A DNA stretch of 64,000 bases, from positions 2,254,501-2,318,500 of the forward strand of contig NZ_CP020700.1 in assembly GCF_003932715.1 (NCBI RefSeq). Direction: 5' to 3'. Made by a program: the position numbers and the translations under genes. Shown here piece by piece: positions 26,745 to 35,591 of the stretch. How positions within the stretch are numbered: the first letter of the stretch is position 1; the number at the start of each line of letters is the position of its first letter. The DNA comes from Streptomyces tsukubensis. GTDB lineage: Bacteria > Actinomycetota > Actinomycetes > Streptomycetales > Streptomycetaceae. A model generated the notes under the pieces. It did not search any database and was not told the DNA's origin. It saw nothing but the letters and a program-made list of their open reading frames with translations.

Positions 26745-26814
26745 GCGGCTGACCTCCTGTGGCCCCAAGAAGCGCCAATGCTTCACGAGGGGAAAGTTTC
26801 ATGTTCTAAAGCAA

Positions 26815-26858
26815 TTATTGCCCTGGATATTTCATACTGTCAAGTATCGGAGTACGCT
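26815..26858 (-). promoter_or_regulatory. Divergent MDR/marR promoters with MarR-type palindrome
   Basis: Minus strand: TTGACA (26843-26838) and CAATAA (26820-26815), 17-bp spacing. The palindrome ATACT-GTCA-AGTAT (26834-26847) covers that -35 box. Plus strand: TACGCT (26853-26858) ends 7 nt before the marR ATG. Binding there could block both promoters. Confidence 0.6.
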
Positions 26859-26865
26859 GGTCGCC

Positions 26866-27333
26866 ATGCCCACTGAACACGCCGCCGCCCCTGACGTCCT
26901 TGCCGAGAACGGCGCTTCGGGTGAGGTCATCGACCTGATCGGGGACGTCGTCTGGCGCTATGTGACGGCGTTCGAGCACGCGGCCGCGGAGCAGTCGCTG
27001 ACGATCGCGCAGGCGAAGGTGCTGGGCCTGCTGACCCGGGAGCCGCTGCCGATGCGGCAGCTGGCCGACCGGATGGCGTGCGAGCCGTCGAACATCACCG
27101 GGATCATCGACCGGCTGGAGCTGCGCGGGCTGGTGGAGCGGCATCCCGATCCGCACGACCGCCGGGTCAAGTTCGCGGCGGCGACGGGCGAGGGCGCGGA
27201 GATGACCGAGCGGCTGTGCGAGTCGCTCCGGGCGGCCTTCGCGCGGGAACCGCTGGCCGGGCTGAGCCCGCTGGAGCGGACGATGCTGCGGGATCTGCTG
27301 AAGCGGCTGCTCGGCGCGGGCCCGGCCTTCTAG
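26866..27333 (+). CDS. MarR-family transcriptional regulator
   Basis: 155 residues with the winged HTH RQLADRMACEPSNITGIIDR and wing HPDPHDRRVKFAAAT. The only Cys are in the recognition region (MACEPS) and near the C-terminus (ERLCES), not at the OhrR position. Divergent from the MDR/ohr unit, which it probably controls. ATG 26866 is 7 nt after TACGCT with no ribosome site, so the mRNA is probably leaderless. Confidence 0.9.
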   Translation: MPTEHAAAPDVLAENGASGEVIDLIGDVVWRYVTAFEHAAAEQSLTIAQAKVLGLLTREPLPMRQLADRMACEPSNITGIIDRLELRGLVERHPDPHDRRVKFAAATGEGAEMTERLCESLRAAFAREPLAGLSPLERTMLRDLLKRLLGAGPAF

Positions 27334-27484
27334 CCTCCCGGCGAGGGGGCGGGCGCGGCGCGGACGGGTCCCGGCGCGAGTCGTACGGGCCCGGTTCCGT
27401 TCGTACCGGCGTCGGTTCGGGTCGTACGGGCGTCGGCACCGTCACCCGGCGGAGGCCTCGGCCATCGGGGCTCGGGGCCCGGCG

Positions 27485-28315
27485 TCAGAGGCACCACCAC
27501 AGGAACGGGCTGCACGTCTCGGTCGGGGTGGGGCTGGGCGTCGGGGTGGGTGTCGGCTGCGGAGGACCGGACGGCGGGGGCGCCGGTGCCGTCGAGCCGC
27601 CGGGCCGGGGCCCCGGACCGGCAGAGGGTCCGGACGGCGTCGCACCGGTCGGCCGCGGCTCGGGCGACCGCGTCCCGGGCGGCTCCTCCGGCGTTGCCGG
27701 GCGGCTCGCGACGGGCCCGGGCGCCCGCCCGGAAGCCGTTGCCGCGGGCCGACCGGAGCCGCGTGACCCGGACACCTCGTCGGGCCGTCCGCTGGGTTTC
27801 CCGGGCGGTTCGGGGGCGGCATCGTCCTGGGTGCCCTCGGGCCGGGGCAGCGGCTCGACCCGGCCGCTCTCCTCTTCCTTCACCGTCGCCGACGAACCGT
27901 CGCCGCCGCTCTCCAGGGCGAGTTCGGCCAGGCTCAGCGCGCCCCCGGCGAGTACCAGCCCGGCCACCCCGACGAGGACGTTCCGTCCGCGCCTGCGGCG
28001 GGCCCGGCGCCCGCCGGCCCGGGTGCGGCCGCGACGGGACCGGCCGCCGGGGGCAGCGGCCCGCGCCGGGGAGTCCGTACCGCCGGAGCCCTGCGCGTCC
28101 CAGGAGATCTCGCCGAGTTCGATGACCTCGGCCCCGGGGTCCCTGGCACCCTCGGGCGGCCGGGCCCCGCCGGGGCGCTCGGGCGGTACGGCCCGTTCGC
28201 CGGCCCCGGCTTCCGGACCGGGTGCGGGGCCGCGCAGCTGCCAGGCCGGGGTCCCGCACCCGGCGCAGGCGAGGGCCCCGTTGAGATGTCGTCGGCACTG
28301 GTGGCAGTAATCCAT
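27485..28315 (-). CDS. Zinc-ribbon, Pro-rich single-pass membrane protein (SCO2400-like)
   Basis: 276 residues. Starts with a CxxC-CxxC ribbon (MDYCHQCRRHLNG and LACAGCGTP), followed by a disordered Pro/Gly/Arg-rich stretch, a basic patch, one transmembrane helix (NVLVGVAGLVLAGGALSLAE, ~112-131) and a long Pro/Thr-rich external tail ending CSPFLWWCL. The layout matches the Streptomyces SCO2400 family; function unknown. The two end cysteines may form a disulfide. ATG start. Confidence 0.82.
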   Translation of the reverse strand: MDYCHQCRRHLNGALACAGCGTPAWQLRGPAPGPEAGAGERAVPPERPGGARPPEGARDPGAEVIELGEISWDAQGSGGTDSPARAAAPGGRSRRGRTRAGGRRARRRRGRNVLVGVAGLVLAGGALSLAELALESGGDGSSATVKEEESGRVEPLPRPEGTQDDAAPEPPGKPSGRPDEVSGSRGSGRPAATASGRAPGPVASRPATPEEPPGTRSPEPRPTGATPSGPSAGPGPRPGGSTAPAPPPSGPPQPTPTPTPSPTPTETCSPFLWWCL

Positions 28316-28531
28316 GGCGCCCGCAGGCTATGGGCCGTCCTCCCCGAGAAGTGATGGACCGTGTGAGGATCCTGTGGGAACTCTCCACGTACGGGTGATT
28401 TTCCGTCGTGAAGATTGACGTCCGTGACCGTGCGCTGCCTCTCGGTCGCCGGGCCGGGCGGGGCGGGTGAGCCGGACCCGTACCCCCGAATCCACACCAC
28501 CCGGCGCGGCCCGTCGGCCAGGATGGCGCGC

Positions 28532-29113
28532 ATGACCCCACCCGCACCCCCCTCACCCTCGTCGTCGCCCTTCGGCCCCCTCGACTTCCAGCTGGTCCTG
28601 CTCCGCCGGATGGCCGACCACCAGCCCGCGCTCGTCGAGGACGCCCGCCGTGAACTGGGAGTGTCGGCGGCCCGGATGCGCGAGGCCAACAGCCGCTGGC
28701 AGTCGATGCTCCGGTCCCGCACCTCGCGCGGGGCACTGGCCCGCTACCGCTCGGTCCTCGGCCCGCCCGAGACGTCCGCCCGCCGCTCCATGGCCGATCT
28801 GGAGTGGGAGGAGCACCGGTGGCCGGTCCCCCTCTGGCCGGACCTCCGGTTCGAGGTGACCACGACCGTCGGTGGCGGCGCGCTCTGGAACGAATGGCTG
28901 GTACGGGCCCCGGGCGCACCCTCCCCCGTCCTCCGTACGGCCGACGATCTCACCCCCTGGTCGTGCACCGTCGACGAGGCGTCCCGGGCGTTCGCCCCGG
29001 CAGCTCCGATGGAGGGATCCGCCCCGACACGCCAGCAGCTGTACTTGACGCTGCCCGGCGGAGAGCGCCGGATCGCGGAATTCGCCTGGGGCCTGCACCA
29101 ACGCCTTCTGTGA
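28532..29113 (+). CDS. Conserved-looking protein of unknown function
   Basis: 193 residues, soluble, no signal peptide. A Pro/Ser-rich start leads to a helix pair (FQLVLLRRMADHQPALVEDA) and a Trp-rich C-terminal part (WPVPLWPDLRFEVTTTVGGG). I do not recognise a domain. Codon usage is fully typical of the genome, supporting a real gene. Start at 28532 (AGGA 8 nt upstream) rather than ATG 28523. Divergent from the zinc-ribbon gene and 162 bp before mbl. Confidence 0.6.
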   Translation: MTPPAPPSPSSSPFGPLDFQLVLLRRMADHQPALVEDARRELGVSAARMREANSRWQSMLRSRTSRGALARYRSVLGPPETSARRSMADLEWEEHRWPVPLWPDLRFEVTTTVGGGALWNEWLVRAPGAPSPVLRTADDLTPWSCTVDEASRAFAPAAPMEGSAPTRQQLYLTLPGGERRIAEFAWGLHQRLL

Positions 29114-29275
29114 GCCGCTCCGGATGACGTCCCGTCAGAGGCGGCGGTAACCCGGGCGGACCACTCGGCGCGCGCCCGGCCCACCACGGACGGACGATAC
29201 GAGGGCGACCCGTACCGCACCCCGCCCCGCCCTGCGTATCGCACGCACCGCACACACCGCCTCGGGAGGATCGTC

Positions 29276-30322
29276 GTGAGCGTCAGTCTGGAGCAGTTGC
29301 GCCGTTGCCATGTCGGGGTGGACCTCGGAGCCGCCCGTACCCGGGTCTTCGTCAAGGGTGCCGGTCTCGTGGTCGACGAGCCGAGCGTCGCCGCCGTGAA
29401 CACCCGGACCGGTTCCCTCATCGCGGTGGGCGCGCTCGCCGAGCAGATGACCGGCCGCACCCCCCACTACATCCGGGTGGTCCGGCCGGTGTCCGGCGGA
29501 ACGGTCGTGGACGTCGAGATGGCCCAGCGCATGCTGCGGCATCTGCTCGGCGAGAAGCTCCGCCGCCAGCTGCGCCGCAAGCCCCGGCTGCGGGCCGCCG
29601 CCTGCACCCCGCACGACGCCGATCCGCTGGCCCAGCGCGCCGCCGTGGAGACACTGGTGGGTTTGGGCGCCCGCCGCGTGGAGCTGGTCGACACGCTGAT
29701 CGCCGCAGCCGTGGGCTGCGGACTGCCCGTCGAGCAGCCGACCGCCACCATGATCATGGTGTGCGGGGCCGCGACCACCCAGGTCGCGGTCCTCTCCCTG
29801 GGGTCGATCGTGACCGCCGAACGGCTGCCGGTCGGCGGAAACGCGATCGACGCGGCCGTCATCCAGCATCTGCGGACCCAGCACGAGCTGATGCTGCCCA
29901 GCCAGTCCGTACGACCGCTGCAACTGGCCCTCAGCGGCAACGGGCTGACCTCCCTGGGGCCGGAGGTGACGGAGATCCACGGCCGGGACGTGGCCACCGG
30001 ACTCGCCCGTACGGTCCACGTGGACACCGCGGCCGTACGGAACGCCATCCACACCCCCCTGACGTCCGTACTCGACGGCATCGGGAAGGTGCTGCGGGAC
30101 TGCCCGCCGGATCTGGTAGCCGACCTCGCCGACCGGGGGATCACCATGGTCGGCGGCAGTGCGCTGCTGCCCGGGCTCGACCAGATGCTGCGGGACGCCA
30201 CAGGAATGCCCGTGGAGATTGCCGAACGGCCGGACATCTGTGCGATCCTCGGCCTCGGCGCGATGATGGACGGCAGGATCCAGCCGCTGGTCCTCAATCC
30301 GCTGGCGGAAGTCTCCGAGTAG
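29276..30322 (+). CDS. mbl: MreB/Mbl-type actin homologue
   Basis: 348 residues with the actin fold order: phosphate-1 GVDLGAARTRVFV, phosphate-2 region MIMVCGAATTQVAVLS, adenosine motif MVGGSALLPGLDQML. In Streptomyces Mbl and MreB act in spore-wall formation. The phosphate-2 loop deviates from the MreB consensus DxGGGTTE: Asp is Cys, two Gly are Ala and the catalytic Glu is Gln, so ATP hydrolysis may be weak. GTG start with GGAGGA upstream. 111 bp before a GAF kinase gene. Confidence 0.85.
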   Translation: MSVSLEQLRRCHVGVDLGAARTRVFVKGAGLVVDEPSVAAVNTRTGSLIAVGALAEQMTGRTPHYIRVVRPVSGGTVVDVEMAQRMLRHLLGEKLRRQLRRKPRLRAAACTPHDADPLAQRAAVETLVGLGARRVELVDTLIAAAVGCGLPVEQPTATMIMVCGAATTQVAVLSLGSIVTAERLPVGGNAIDAAVIQHLRTQHELMLPSQSVRPLQLALSGNGLTSLGPEVTEIHGRDVATGLARTVHVDTAAVRNAIHTPLTSVLDGIGKVLRDCPPDLVADLADRGITMVGGSALLPGLDQMLRDATGMPVEIAERPDICAILGLGAMMDGRIQPLVLNPLAEVSE

Positions 30323-30433
30323 CGGCAGCCGGAGTGCGCCACGGACCGCAACGGACGGGACGGCGGAAGCATCGCCGGAAGCGGAGCCGGAAGGGAAGCC
30401 GGAAGGGGAGTCGGTCGGAAGGAACGGGAGCCG

Positions 30434-31972
30434 GTGAGCGACGGACCGGCGATGCCCGCCCTTCTGGACGCGCTGCTCAGCCTGGGCACCGATCTGGAAC
30501 TGCCCGCCACCCTCCAGCACATCGTCGACTCGGCGACCTCCCTCACCGGGGCGCGCTACGGCGCCCTCGGGGTGATCGACCCGGACCGCGGCACCCTCTC
30601 CGACCTCTACACCTGCGGAATGAGCGACGAGGAGCGGGAGCGGATCGGGAAGCTGCCCGCCGGGGACGCGGGCATCGTCGGGCTCCTCATCCGCGATCCC
30701 CGGCCCCTGCTGATCGACGACCTCACCCGGGACCCGCGCTCCTCCGGCGTACCGGAAGGCCACCCGGTGATGCGGTCCTTCCTCGGGGTCCCGGTCCGGG
30801 TCCACACCGAGGTCTTCGGCAATCTCTACCTCACCGAGAAGCACGGCGGCCCGTTCACCCCGGAGGATCTGGCGCTGCTGCGGGTGCTGGCCTCCCGCGC
30901 CGGGATCGCGATCGGCAACGCCCGGCTGTACGAGACGGCCCGCCAGCGGGAGCGGTGGATCGAAGGAGCTGCGGCCGTCACCACTGCCCTGCTGACCGGC
31001 AGCAGTGCCGAGGACGCCCTGATGACCGTCGCGGAGCAGGCCAGGAACCTGGCCGGGGCCGCGGCGGGCGTGGTGCTCCAGCCGACGGCCGACGGCGGTA
31101 TGGAGATCGTCGCGGCGTCGACGGCCGGGGCGGCGCCCGACGACATCGTGGGCACCACGATCGCGCCCGGCTCCCCCGTCCTGGTCCAGCTGCTCGGCGG
31201 CGAGCCGGTGTTCGTCGAGGACTCGGCGACCGATCCGCGGATGACCACGCATGTACGGACCCGCTTCGGGCCGTCGATGATGCTGCCCCTCCAGTCCGGC
31301 GGCCGGCTGATCGGCACCCTGGCGCTGCCCAGGAGCCGTAACGGACGCCCGTACAGCTCCCTCGAAAAGCTGCTGGCCTCACAGTTCGCCTCGCAGGCCG
31401 CACTGGCGCTGGTGATGGCGGACACCCGGCACAACCGGGCGCGGCTCGCCGTCTTCGAGGACCGCGACCGGATCGCCCGCGATCTCCACGATCTCGTCGT
31501 CCAGCGGCTGTTCGCGACGGAGATGATGCTGGAGTCGACCCGGCGGCGGGCGGGCCCCGGCGCTGCGGACGAGCTGATCGGCCGGGCCGTGGACGAGCTG
31601 GACTCCACCATCCAGGAGGTCCGCACCACGATCTTCGCGCTCCAGCAGCCGCCCGCGGAGGCGCCCACCGGCTTCCGCGGCCGGGTCCTGCGCGAGACGG
31701 CGGGCGCGGCGGCGCTGCTCGGCTTCCCGCCGTCGGTCCAGTTCCGCGGCCCGGTCGACGCGCTGGTCCGCGCCCCGGACGGGGAGCGGCTGATCACGGC
31801 CCTGCGGTCGGCTCTGGCCGCCGCCCACCGGAGGCCGGGCGTCGGTGCGGTCGAGGTGGTGGTGGACGCGACGGCCCGCCTTGCCGACGGCAGCCCGGTG
31901 CTCCGGCTCACGGTCGGCGACGACGTCTCGCCCGGTGAACCGACGGTCTGGGAGACCGGACGCGGCACCTGA
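30434..31972 (+). CDS. GAF-domain sensor kinase (DevS-like) with degenerate ATPase domain
   Basis: 512 residues. Two GAF domains (~20-175 and ~190-345), then a HisKA_3 domain with the acceptor His in RIARDLHDLVVQRLF. The last ~120 residues correspond to the HATPase region but lack a readable N box (LITALRSALAAAHRR where DevS kinases have an REALSN motif) and any GxGL glycine box; the protein stops early. It may therefore sense without autophosphorylating, or depend on a partner. GTG start. No response regulator is adjacent. Confidence 0.85.
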   Translation: MSDGPAMPALLDALLSLGTDLELPATLQHIVDSATSLTGARYGALGVIDPDRGTLSDLYTCGMSDEERERIGKLPAGDAGIVGLLIRDPRPLLIDDLTRDPRSSGVPEGHPVMRSFLGVPVRVHTEVFGNLYLTEKHGGPFTPEDLALLRVLASRAGIAIGNARLYETARQRERWIEGAAAVTTALLTGSSAEDALMTVAEQARNLAGAAAGVVLQPTADGGMEIVAASTAGAAPDDIVGTTIAPGSPVLVQLLGGEPVFVEDSATDPRMTTHVRTRFGPSMMLPLQSGGRLIGTLALPRSRNGRPYSSLEKLLASQFASQAALALVMADTRHNRARLAVFEDRDRIARDLHDLVVQRLFATEMMLESTRRRAGPGAADELIGRAVDELDSTIQEVRTTIFALQQPPAEAPTGFRGRVLRETAGAAALLGFPPSVQFRGPVDALVRAPDGERLITALRSALAAAHRRPGVGAVEVVVDATARLADGSPVLRLTVGDDVSPGEPTVWETGRGT

Positions 31973-32003
31973 TCCCCCTGGCCGACGGCCGATCCCGCCC
32001 CGG

Positions 32004-32888
32004 TCAGCCCGCGCGCAGCAGGGTCAGTACCTCGATGCCCCGTTCCAGGGCCTCCTCCGGCCCCGAGGTGGCGTGGTGGAAGTCCAGGAAGCAGCTGTCC
32101 GCACCGGAATCGCGGACCTCGGCCAGCTCCCGGGCCAGATCCTCGTCCCGCGCTCCGGGCCGGACGTTGTGGCGGATATGCCGCTGCAGGGCGTCGGGGT
32201 CCCGGCCCGCTTCCCCGGCGGCGCGGCGGGCGAGGTCCCACAGCCCGGTGCCGGTCCGGCCGGGGACCGCGATCCCGGCCCAGCCGTCCGCGCGGCGGCC
32301 GATCCGGCGCATCGTCGCGGCGGAGAACCCGCCGAGGAAGACCGGCGGCGGTGACTGGGCGGGCCGCAGTCCGACGTGGGAGGGCGGGATCGTCCACTGC
32401 GGGCCCTGGTGGGCGAAGGGCTCGTCGGTCCAGTAGCCGTGGAGGATGTCGAGGATCTCGTCGAGCAGCCGGCCGCGCCGGGAGAAGTCGGCGTTGACGG
32501 CCGTGTACTCGTCGCGCATCCAGCCGATGCCGAGACCGGTGTCCAGCCGGCCGCCGCTGATCCGGTCGAGTGAGGTGAGAGTGCGGGCGAGCAGCAAGGG
32601 CGGGTACCAGGGGGCGTTGAGGGTGCTGGTGCCGAGCCGGACCCGGTGGGTGGCGCCGGCGGCGACCGTCAGCACGGTGACCGGGTCGAGGAAGGTGATG
32701 AAGCCGGGCGGGTAGGGGTTCTCCGCGCTGTAGCCGGGATAGACGTCGCTCGGGGCGACCGGGGTGAGCGCGCGGTCACCGACCCACAGCGTGTCGAAGC
32801 CGGCTTCCTCGGCGTCCCGGGCGAAGCCCGCGATCAGCTCGGGCCGGGCGTGGGTTCCGAACTGCGGCAATGCTATTCCTGTACGCAT
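32004..32888 (-). CDS. LLM-class (F420-dependent) oxidoreductase
   Basis: 294 residues, bacterial luciferase-like barrel. Start RTGIALPQFG, the cofactor region DTLWVGDRALTP, and RLDTGLGIGWMRDEYTAVNA are typical of the F420-dependent subgroup. Reaction unknown. ATG at 32888 chosen over an upstream ATG at 32924 because homologues begin MRTGI. It follows the lrp gene by 90 bp on the same strand. Confidence 0.88.
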   Translation of the reverse strand: MRTGIALPQFGTHARPELIAGFARDAEEAGFDTLWVGDRALTPVAPSDVYPGYSAENPYPPGFITFLDPVTVLTVAAGATHRVRLGTSTLNAPWYPPLLLARTLTSLDRISGGRLDTGLGIGWMRDEYTAVNADFSRRGRLLDEILDILHGYWTDEPFAHQGPQWTIPPSHVGLRPAQSPPPVFLGGFSAATMRRIGRRADGWAGIAVPGRTGTGLWDLARRAAGEAGRDPDALQRHIRHNVRPGARDEDLARELAEVRDSGADSCFLDFHHATSGPEEALERGIEVLTLLRAG

Positions 32889-32978
32889 ACCCTCAGCATG
32901 ATCACCCGGAAGGCCGGAACGCACGGGGTTTCGCGGGCGAGTCCGCTCGCGTGCCCGGGCCCCGGGGGCGCTCCGGGT

Positions 32979-33419
32979 TCAAGCGTGGCGGCCGCGGCGC
33001 GCCGAGCGCAGGGCGATCCGGGTGCTCGTCCGCTCCGCGCCCGTCTCCCGTTTGATCGTACGGAGCAGCGCGTCCAGCTCCGCCGGGTTCGCCACCCGGG
33101 CGCGGACGAGGTAGTCGTACGCGCCCGTGATGTGCACGGCCTCCTCGATGCCCGGCAGGCCCACCACCGCCTGTTCGAAGGCGTCGTTGGTGACGCCGAT
33201 GCGGAGCGTCAGGTCGATGTAGACGCTGAGCCCGGTACCGGATTCGGCCGCCGGGTCGACGACGGCGGTGAAGCCCGCGATGACGCCGTCGCGGACCAGG
33301 CGCCGGACCCGGTCGGCGGCCGCGTTGGCGCTCAGGCCGACCCGTACCCCGAGATCGCGGTAGGAGATCCGCGCATCCGTTCGCAGCACACCGAGAATTT
33401 CGCGGTCGAGGGCGTCCAT
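32979..33419 (-). CDS. Lrp/AsnC-family transcriptional regulator
   Basis: 146 residues. N-terminal HTH (LDREILGVLRTDARISYRDL, then GLSANAAADRVRRL) and a C-terminal RAM/ACT-like domain (ITGAYDYLVRARVAN). It usually responds to amino acids. Divergent from a LysE-type exporter, the classical arrangement in which an Lrp/LysG-type regulator controls amino-acid export. GATAAT (33431-33426, minus strand) ends 6 nt before the ATG, suggesting a leaderless transcript. Confidence 0.9.
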   Translation of the reverse strand: MDALDREILGVLRTDARISYRDLGVRVGLSANAAADRVRRLVRDGVIAGFTAVVDPAAESGTGLSVYIDLTLRIGVTNDAFEQAVVGLPGIEEAVHITGAYDYLVRARVANPAELDALLRTIKRETGAERTSTRIALRSARRGRHA

Positions 33420-33514
33420 TCCACGATTATCGCAGTGAACACCGGATACCGGCGGCATGAATCGCTTCCCCGCCCGCAGGCTGCCGCCCCATGGACGAAC
33501 CGATGGAGGCGGGC

Positions 33515-34201
33515 ATGGAGCAGTATCTGACGGCCGCGACGGCGGGGGCGGTGGCGGGGCTGGGGGTCGCGGTGCCGCTGGGCGCGGTGGGGGTGCTCGT
33601 CGTCCAGCAGGCGATGCGCGACCGGCGCGCGGGAGCCGCGGCGGGGGCGGCGGTCGCGGTGGTCGACGCGGGGTACGCGGCGCTGGCGACGGCGGTGGGC
33701 CCGCTGGTGGCCGCCGCTCTGGCGGGTGTGGAGGCCTGGGTGCGGCTGGTCGCCGCGCTCGTCCTGGCGGCCATCGCCGCCCTGGGGCTGCTGGCGTCCC
33801 GGCGGCCCGCCCCGGGCATCCGGGGCACCCCCGGCCCGACCGGCCCGACCGGCCCGACCGGCGCTCCCGGCACGGCCGAAGCAGCGGGTACGGTGCGCGC
33901 GGACCCGGCGCGGGTCTTCGTCCGGTTCGCCGCCCTCACCTTCGTCAACCCCACCACCGCCCTCTACTTCGCGGCGCTGACCACCGCCCAGGGCAGCGCG
34001 CTGCGCGGCGGCGCAGCCGGTGCGGTCTTCACCTTCGGGGTGTTCGCCGCCTCCCTGCTCTGGCAGCAGACGCTGGTCGCGGCGGGCGGCTTCGCGGGGC
34101 CGAGGATCCCGGACCGGGCCCGGGTCTGGACGTTCCGGGCGGGATACGGACTGGTGGCGGGGTACGCGATCACGGTGGCGCTGCCGCTGCCCGCGCTCTG
34201 A
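33515..34201 (+). CDS. LysE/RhtB-family exporter
   Basis: 228 residues, six hydrophobic segments. VPLGAVGVLVVQQAMRD and FVNPTTALYFAAL match LysE family landmarks. It would export an amino acid or related small molecule; the divergent Lrp regulator supports this. The central loop carries a GPT-GPT-GPT run encoded by a 9-bp repeat. ATG 33515 has GGAGG 5 nt upstream; in-frame ATGs at 33491 and 33503 are alternatives. Confidence 0.82.
   Translation: MEQYLTAATAGAVAGLGVAVPLGAVGVLVVQQAMRDRRAGAAAGAAVAVVDAGYAALATAVGPLVAAALAGVEAWVRLVAALVLAAIAALGLLASRRPAPGIRGTPGPTGPTGPTGAPGTAEAAGTVRADPARVFVRFAALTFVNPTTALYFAALTTAQGSALRGGAAGAVFTFGVFAASLLWQQTLVAAGGFAGPRIPDRARVWTFRAGYGLVAGYAITVALPLPAL
33833..33859. repeat. 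9-bp tandem repeat in the LysE-family gene
   Basis: Three exact units of GGCCCGACC encoding Gly-Pro-Thr in the predicted cytoplasmic loop; a collagen-like stretch continues with GAPG. Confidence 0.75.
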
Positions 34202-34291
34202 CCCGGCCCCGGCAACCAGGGGGTTTCCCCCGGCCCCCGTACGGAGCATTCCAGCGCGACCCGCCCCCGCCCCCGGCCCTTGACTGGCGGT

Positions 34292-35512
34292 GTGGAACCC
34301 GCCGACAGCAGCCCCTTCGCCGCCTATCGCAACCTCATCATGGCCACGGTGGGGTTCACCCTCACCTTCTGGGCGTGGAACCTCGTCTCGCCGCTGGGCG
34401 GCTACTACAAGGACCATCTGCACCTCAGCTCCTTCGAGCAGTCGCTGCTGGTCGCCGTACCCGTCCTGGTGGGGTCCCTGGGGCGGGTCCCGGTGGGCGC
34501 GCTCACCGACAGATACGGTGCACGGCGGATGTTCCCGCTGGTCAGCGCGGCCACGATCGTGCCCGTCCTGCTGCTGATCCCGGCGAAGGACTCGTACGGG
34601 GCGATGCTGGCGACCGGTTTCCTGCTCGGGCTCGGCGGCACGACGTTCGCGATCGGGGTACCGCTGGTGAACTCGTGGTTCCCGCCCGCCCGGCGGGGGC
34701 TGGCGATCGGCATCTTCGGCATGGGCATGGGCGGTGTGGCCCTCTCCGGCTACTTCACCCCGCGGATCGCGAAGCACGGCGAGGACCTCCCCTTCTATGT
34801 GGTCGCCGCCGCCCTCGCCGTTTTCGCCGCCCTCGCCGCCGTACTGATCACCGACCGGCCCGACCGGCCCGTGCCCACCGACCCCCTGGGGGTACGGCTG
34901 GCGCGGGCCGGCCGGCTCCGGGTGACCTGGGAGCTGTCGGCGCTCTATGCGATCGGCTTCGGCGGAATCGTCGCGTTCGGCGTCTATCTGCCGACGTACC
35001 TGCGGACCTGGTACGGGCTCGACCCGACCGAAGCGGGCACCAAGGCGGCCGGTTTCGCCCTGGTGACGGTGGTGTTCCGGCCGCTCGGGGGCTGGCTGTC
35101 GGACCGGATCCACCCGGCGTACGTGACCTCCGCCGCCCTCGGTCTGGTCGCGGTCATGGCGATCGTGCAGGCTTTCGACCCGGCGCTGATGCCCGGCGCC
35201 ACGATCGCGCTCCTGCTGATGGCGGCCGGTCTCGGCGCCGCGTCCGGCAGTGTGTTCGCCCTGGTGGCGCGGGTGACACCGCAGCCCCAGGTGGGCAGTG
35301 TCACCGGGATCGTGGGGGCGATGGGCGGCCTCGGCGGCTTTGTCCCGCCCCTGGTGATGGGCGCGATCTACAGTGCGAAGGGGTCGTACTCCATCGGATT
35401 CATGCTGCTGTCGGATCTGGCGCTGGCGGGATGCGTGTACGCGTACGGGCGAATGCGTACGGCCGGGACCGCCCCCGCAAAGTCCACGGAGAAGGCCGGG
35501 ATCAGGGACTGA
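34292..35512 (+). CDS. Nitrate/nitrite transporter, NarK-type MFS
   Basis: About 406 residues, 12 hydrophobic helices. The two glycine-rich nitrate signatures are visible: the first around GLGGTTFAIGVPLVNSWFPP, the second in GIVGAMGGLGGFVPP. NNP-family porters import nitrate or exchange nitrate and nitrite. No nitrate reductase lies in the window, but a molybdate transport operon is ~5 kb away, and nitrate reductases need molybdenum. Start uncertain: GTG 34292 or TTG 34280; neither has a strong ribosome site. Confidence 0.87.
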   Translation: MEPADSSPFAAYRNLIMATVGFTLTFWAWNLVSPLGGYYKDHLHLSSFEQSLLVAVPVLVGSLGRVPVGALTDRYGARRMFPLVSAATIVPVLLLIPAKDSYGAMLATGFLLGLGGTTFAIGVPLVNSWFPPARRGLAIGIFGMGMGGVALSGYFTPRIAKHGEDLPFYVVAAALAVFAALAAVLITDRPDRPVPTDPLGVRLARAGRLRVTWELSALYAIGFGGIVAFGVYLPTYLRTWYGLDPTEAGTKAAGFALVTVVFRPLGGWLSDRIHPAYVTSAALGLVAVMAIVQAFDPALMPGATIALLLMAAGLGAASGSVFALVARVTPQPQVGSVTGIVGAMGGLGGFVPPLVMGAIYSAKGSYSIGFMLLSDLALAGCVYAYGRMRTAGTAPAKSTEKAGIRD

Positions 35513-35591
35513 CAGGGGTCCACCGGGCCGGAGGCGGGCGCAAGAATGGGCCGGACGCCCGGCACCGGCTACCGATGGAGGACGACCCGAC

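Noticed and set aside
26866..27333. MarR protein as OhrR controlling ohr
   Set aside because: The N-terminal redox Cys of OhrR is missing and the palindrome lies before the MDR gene.
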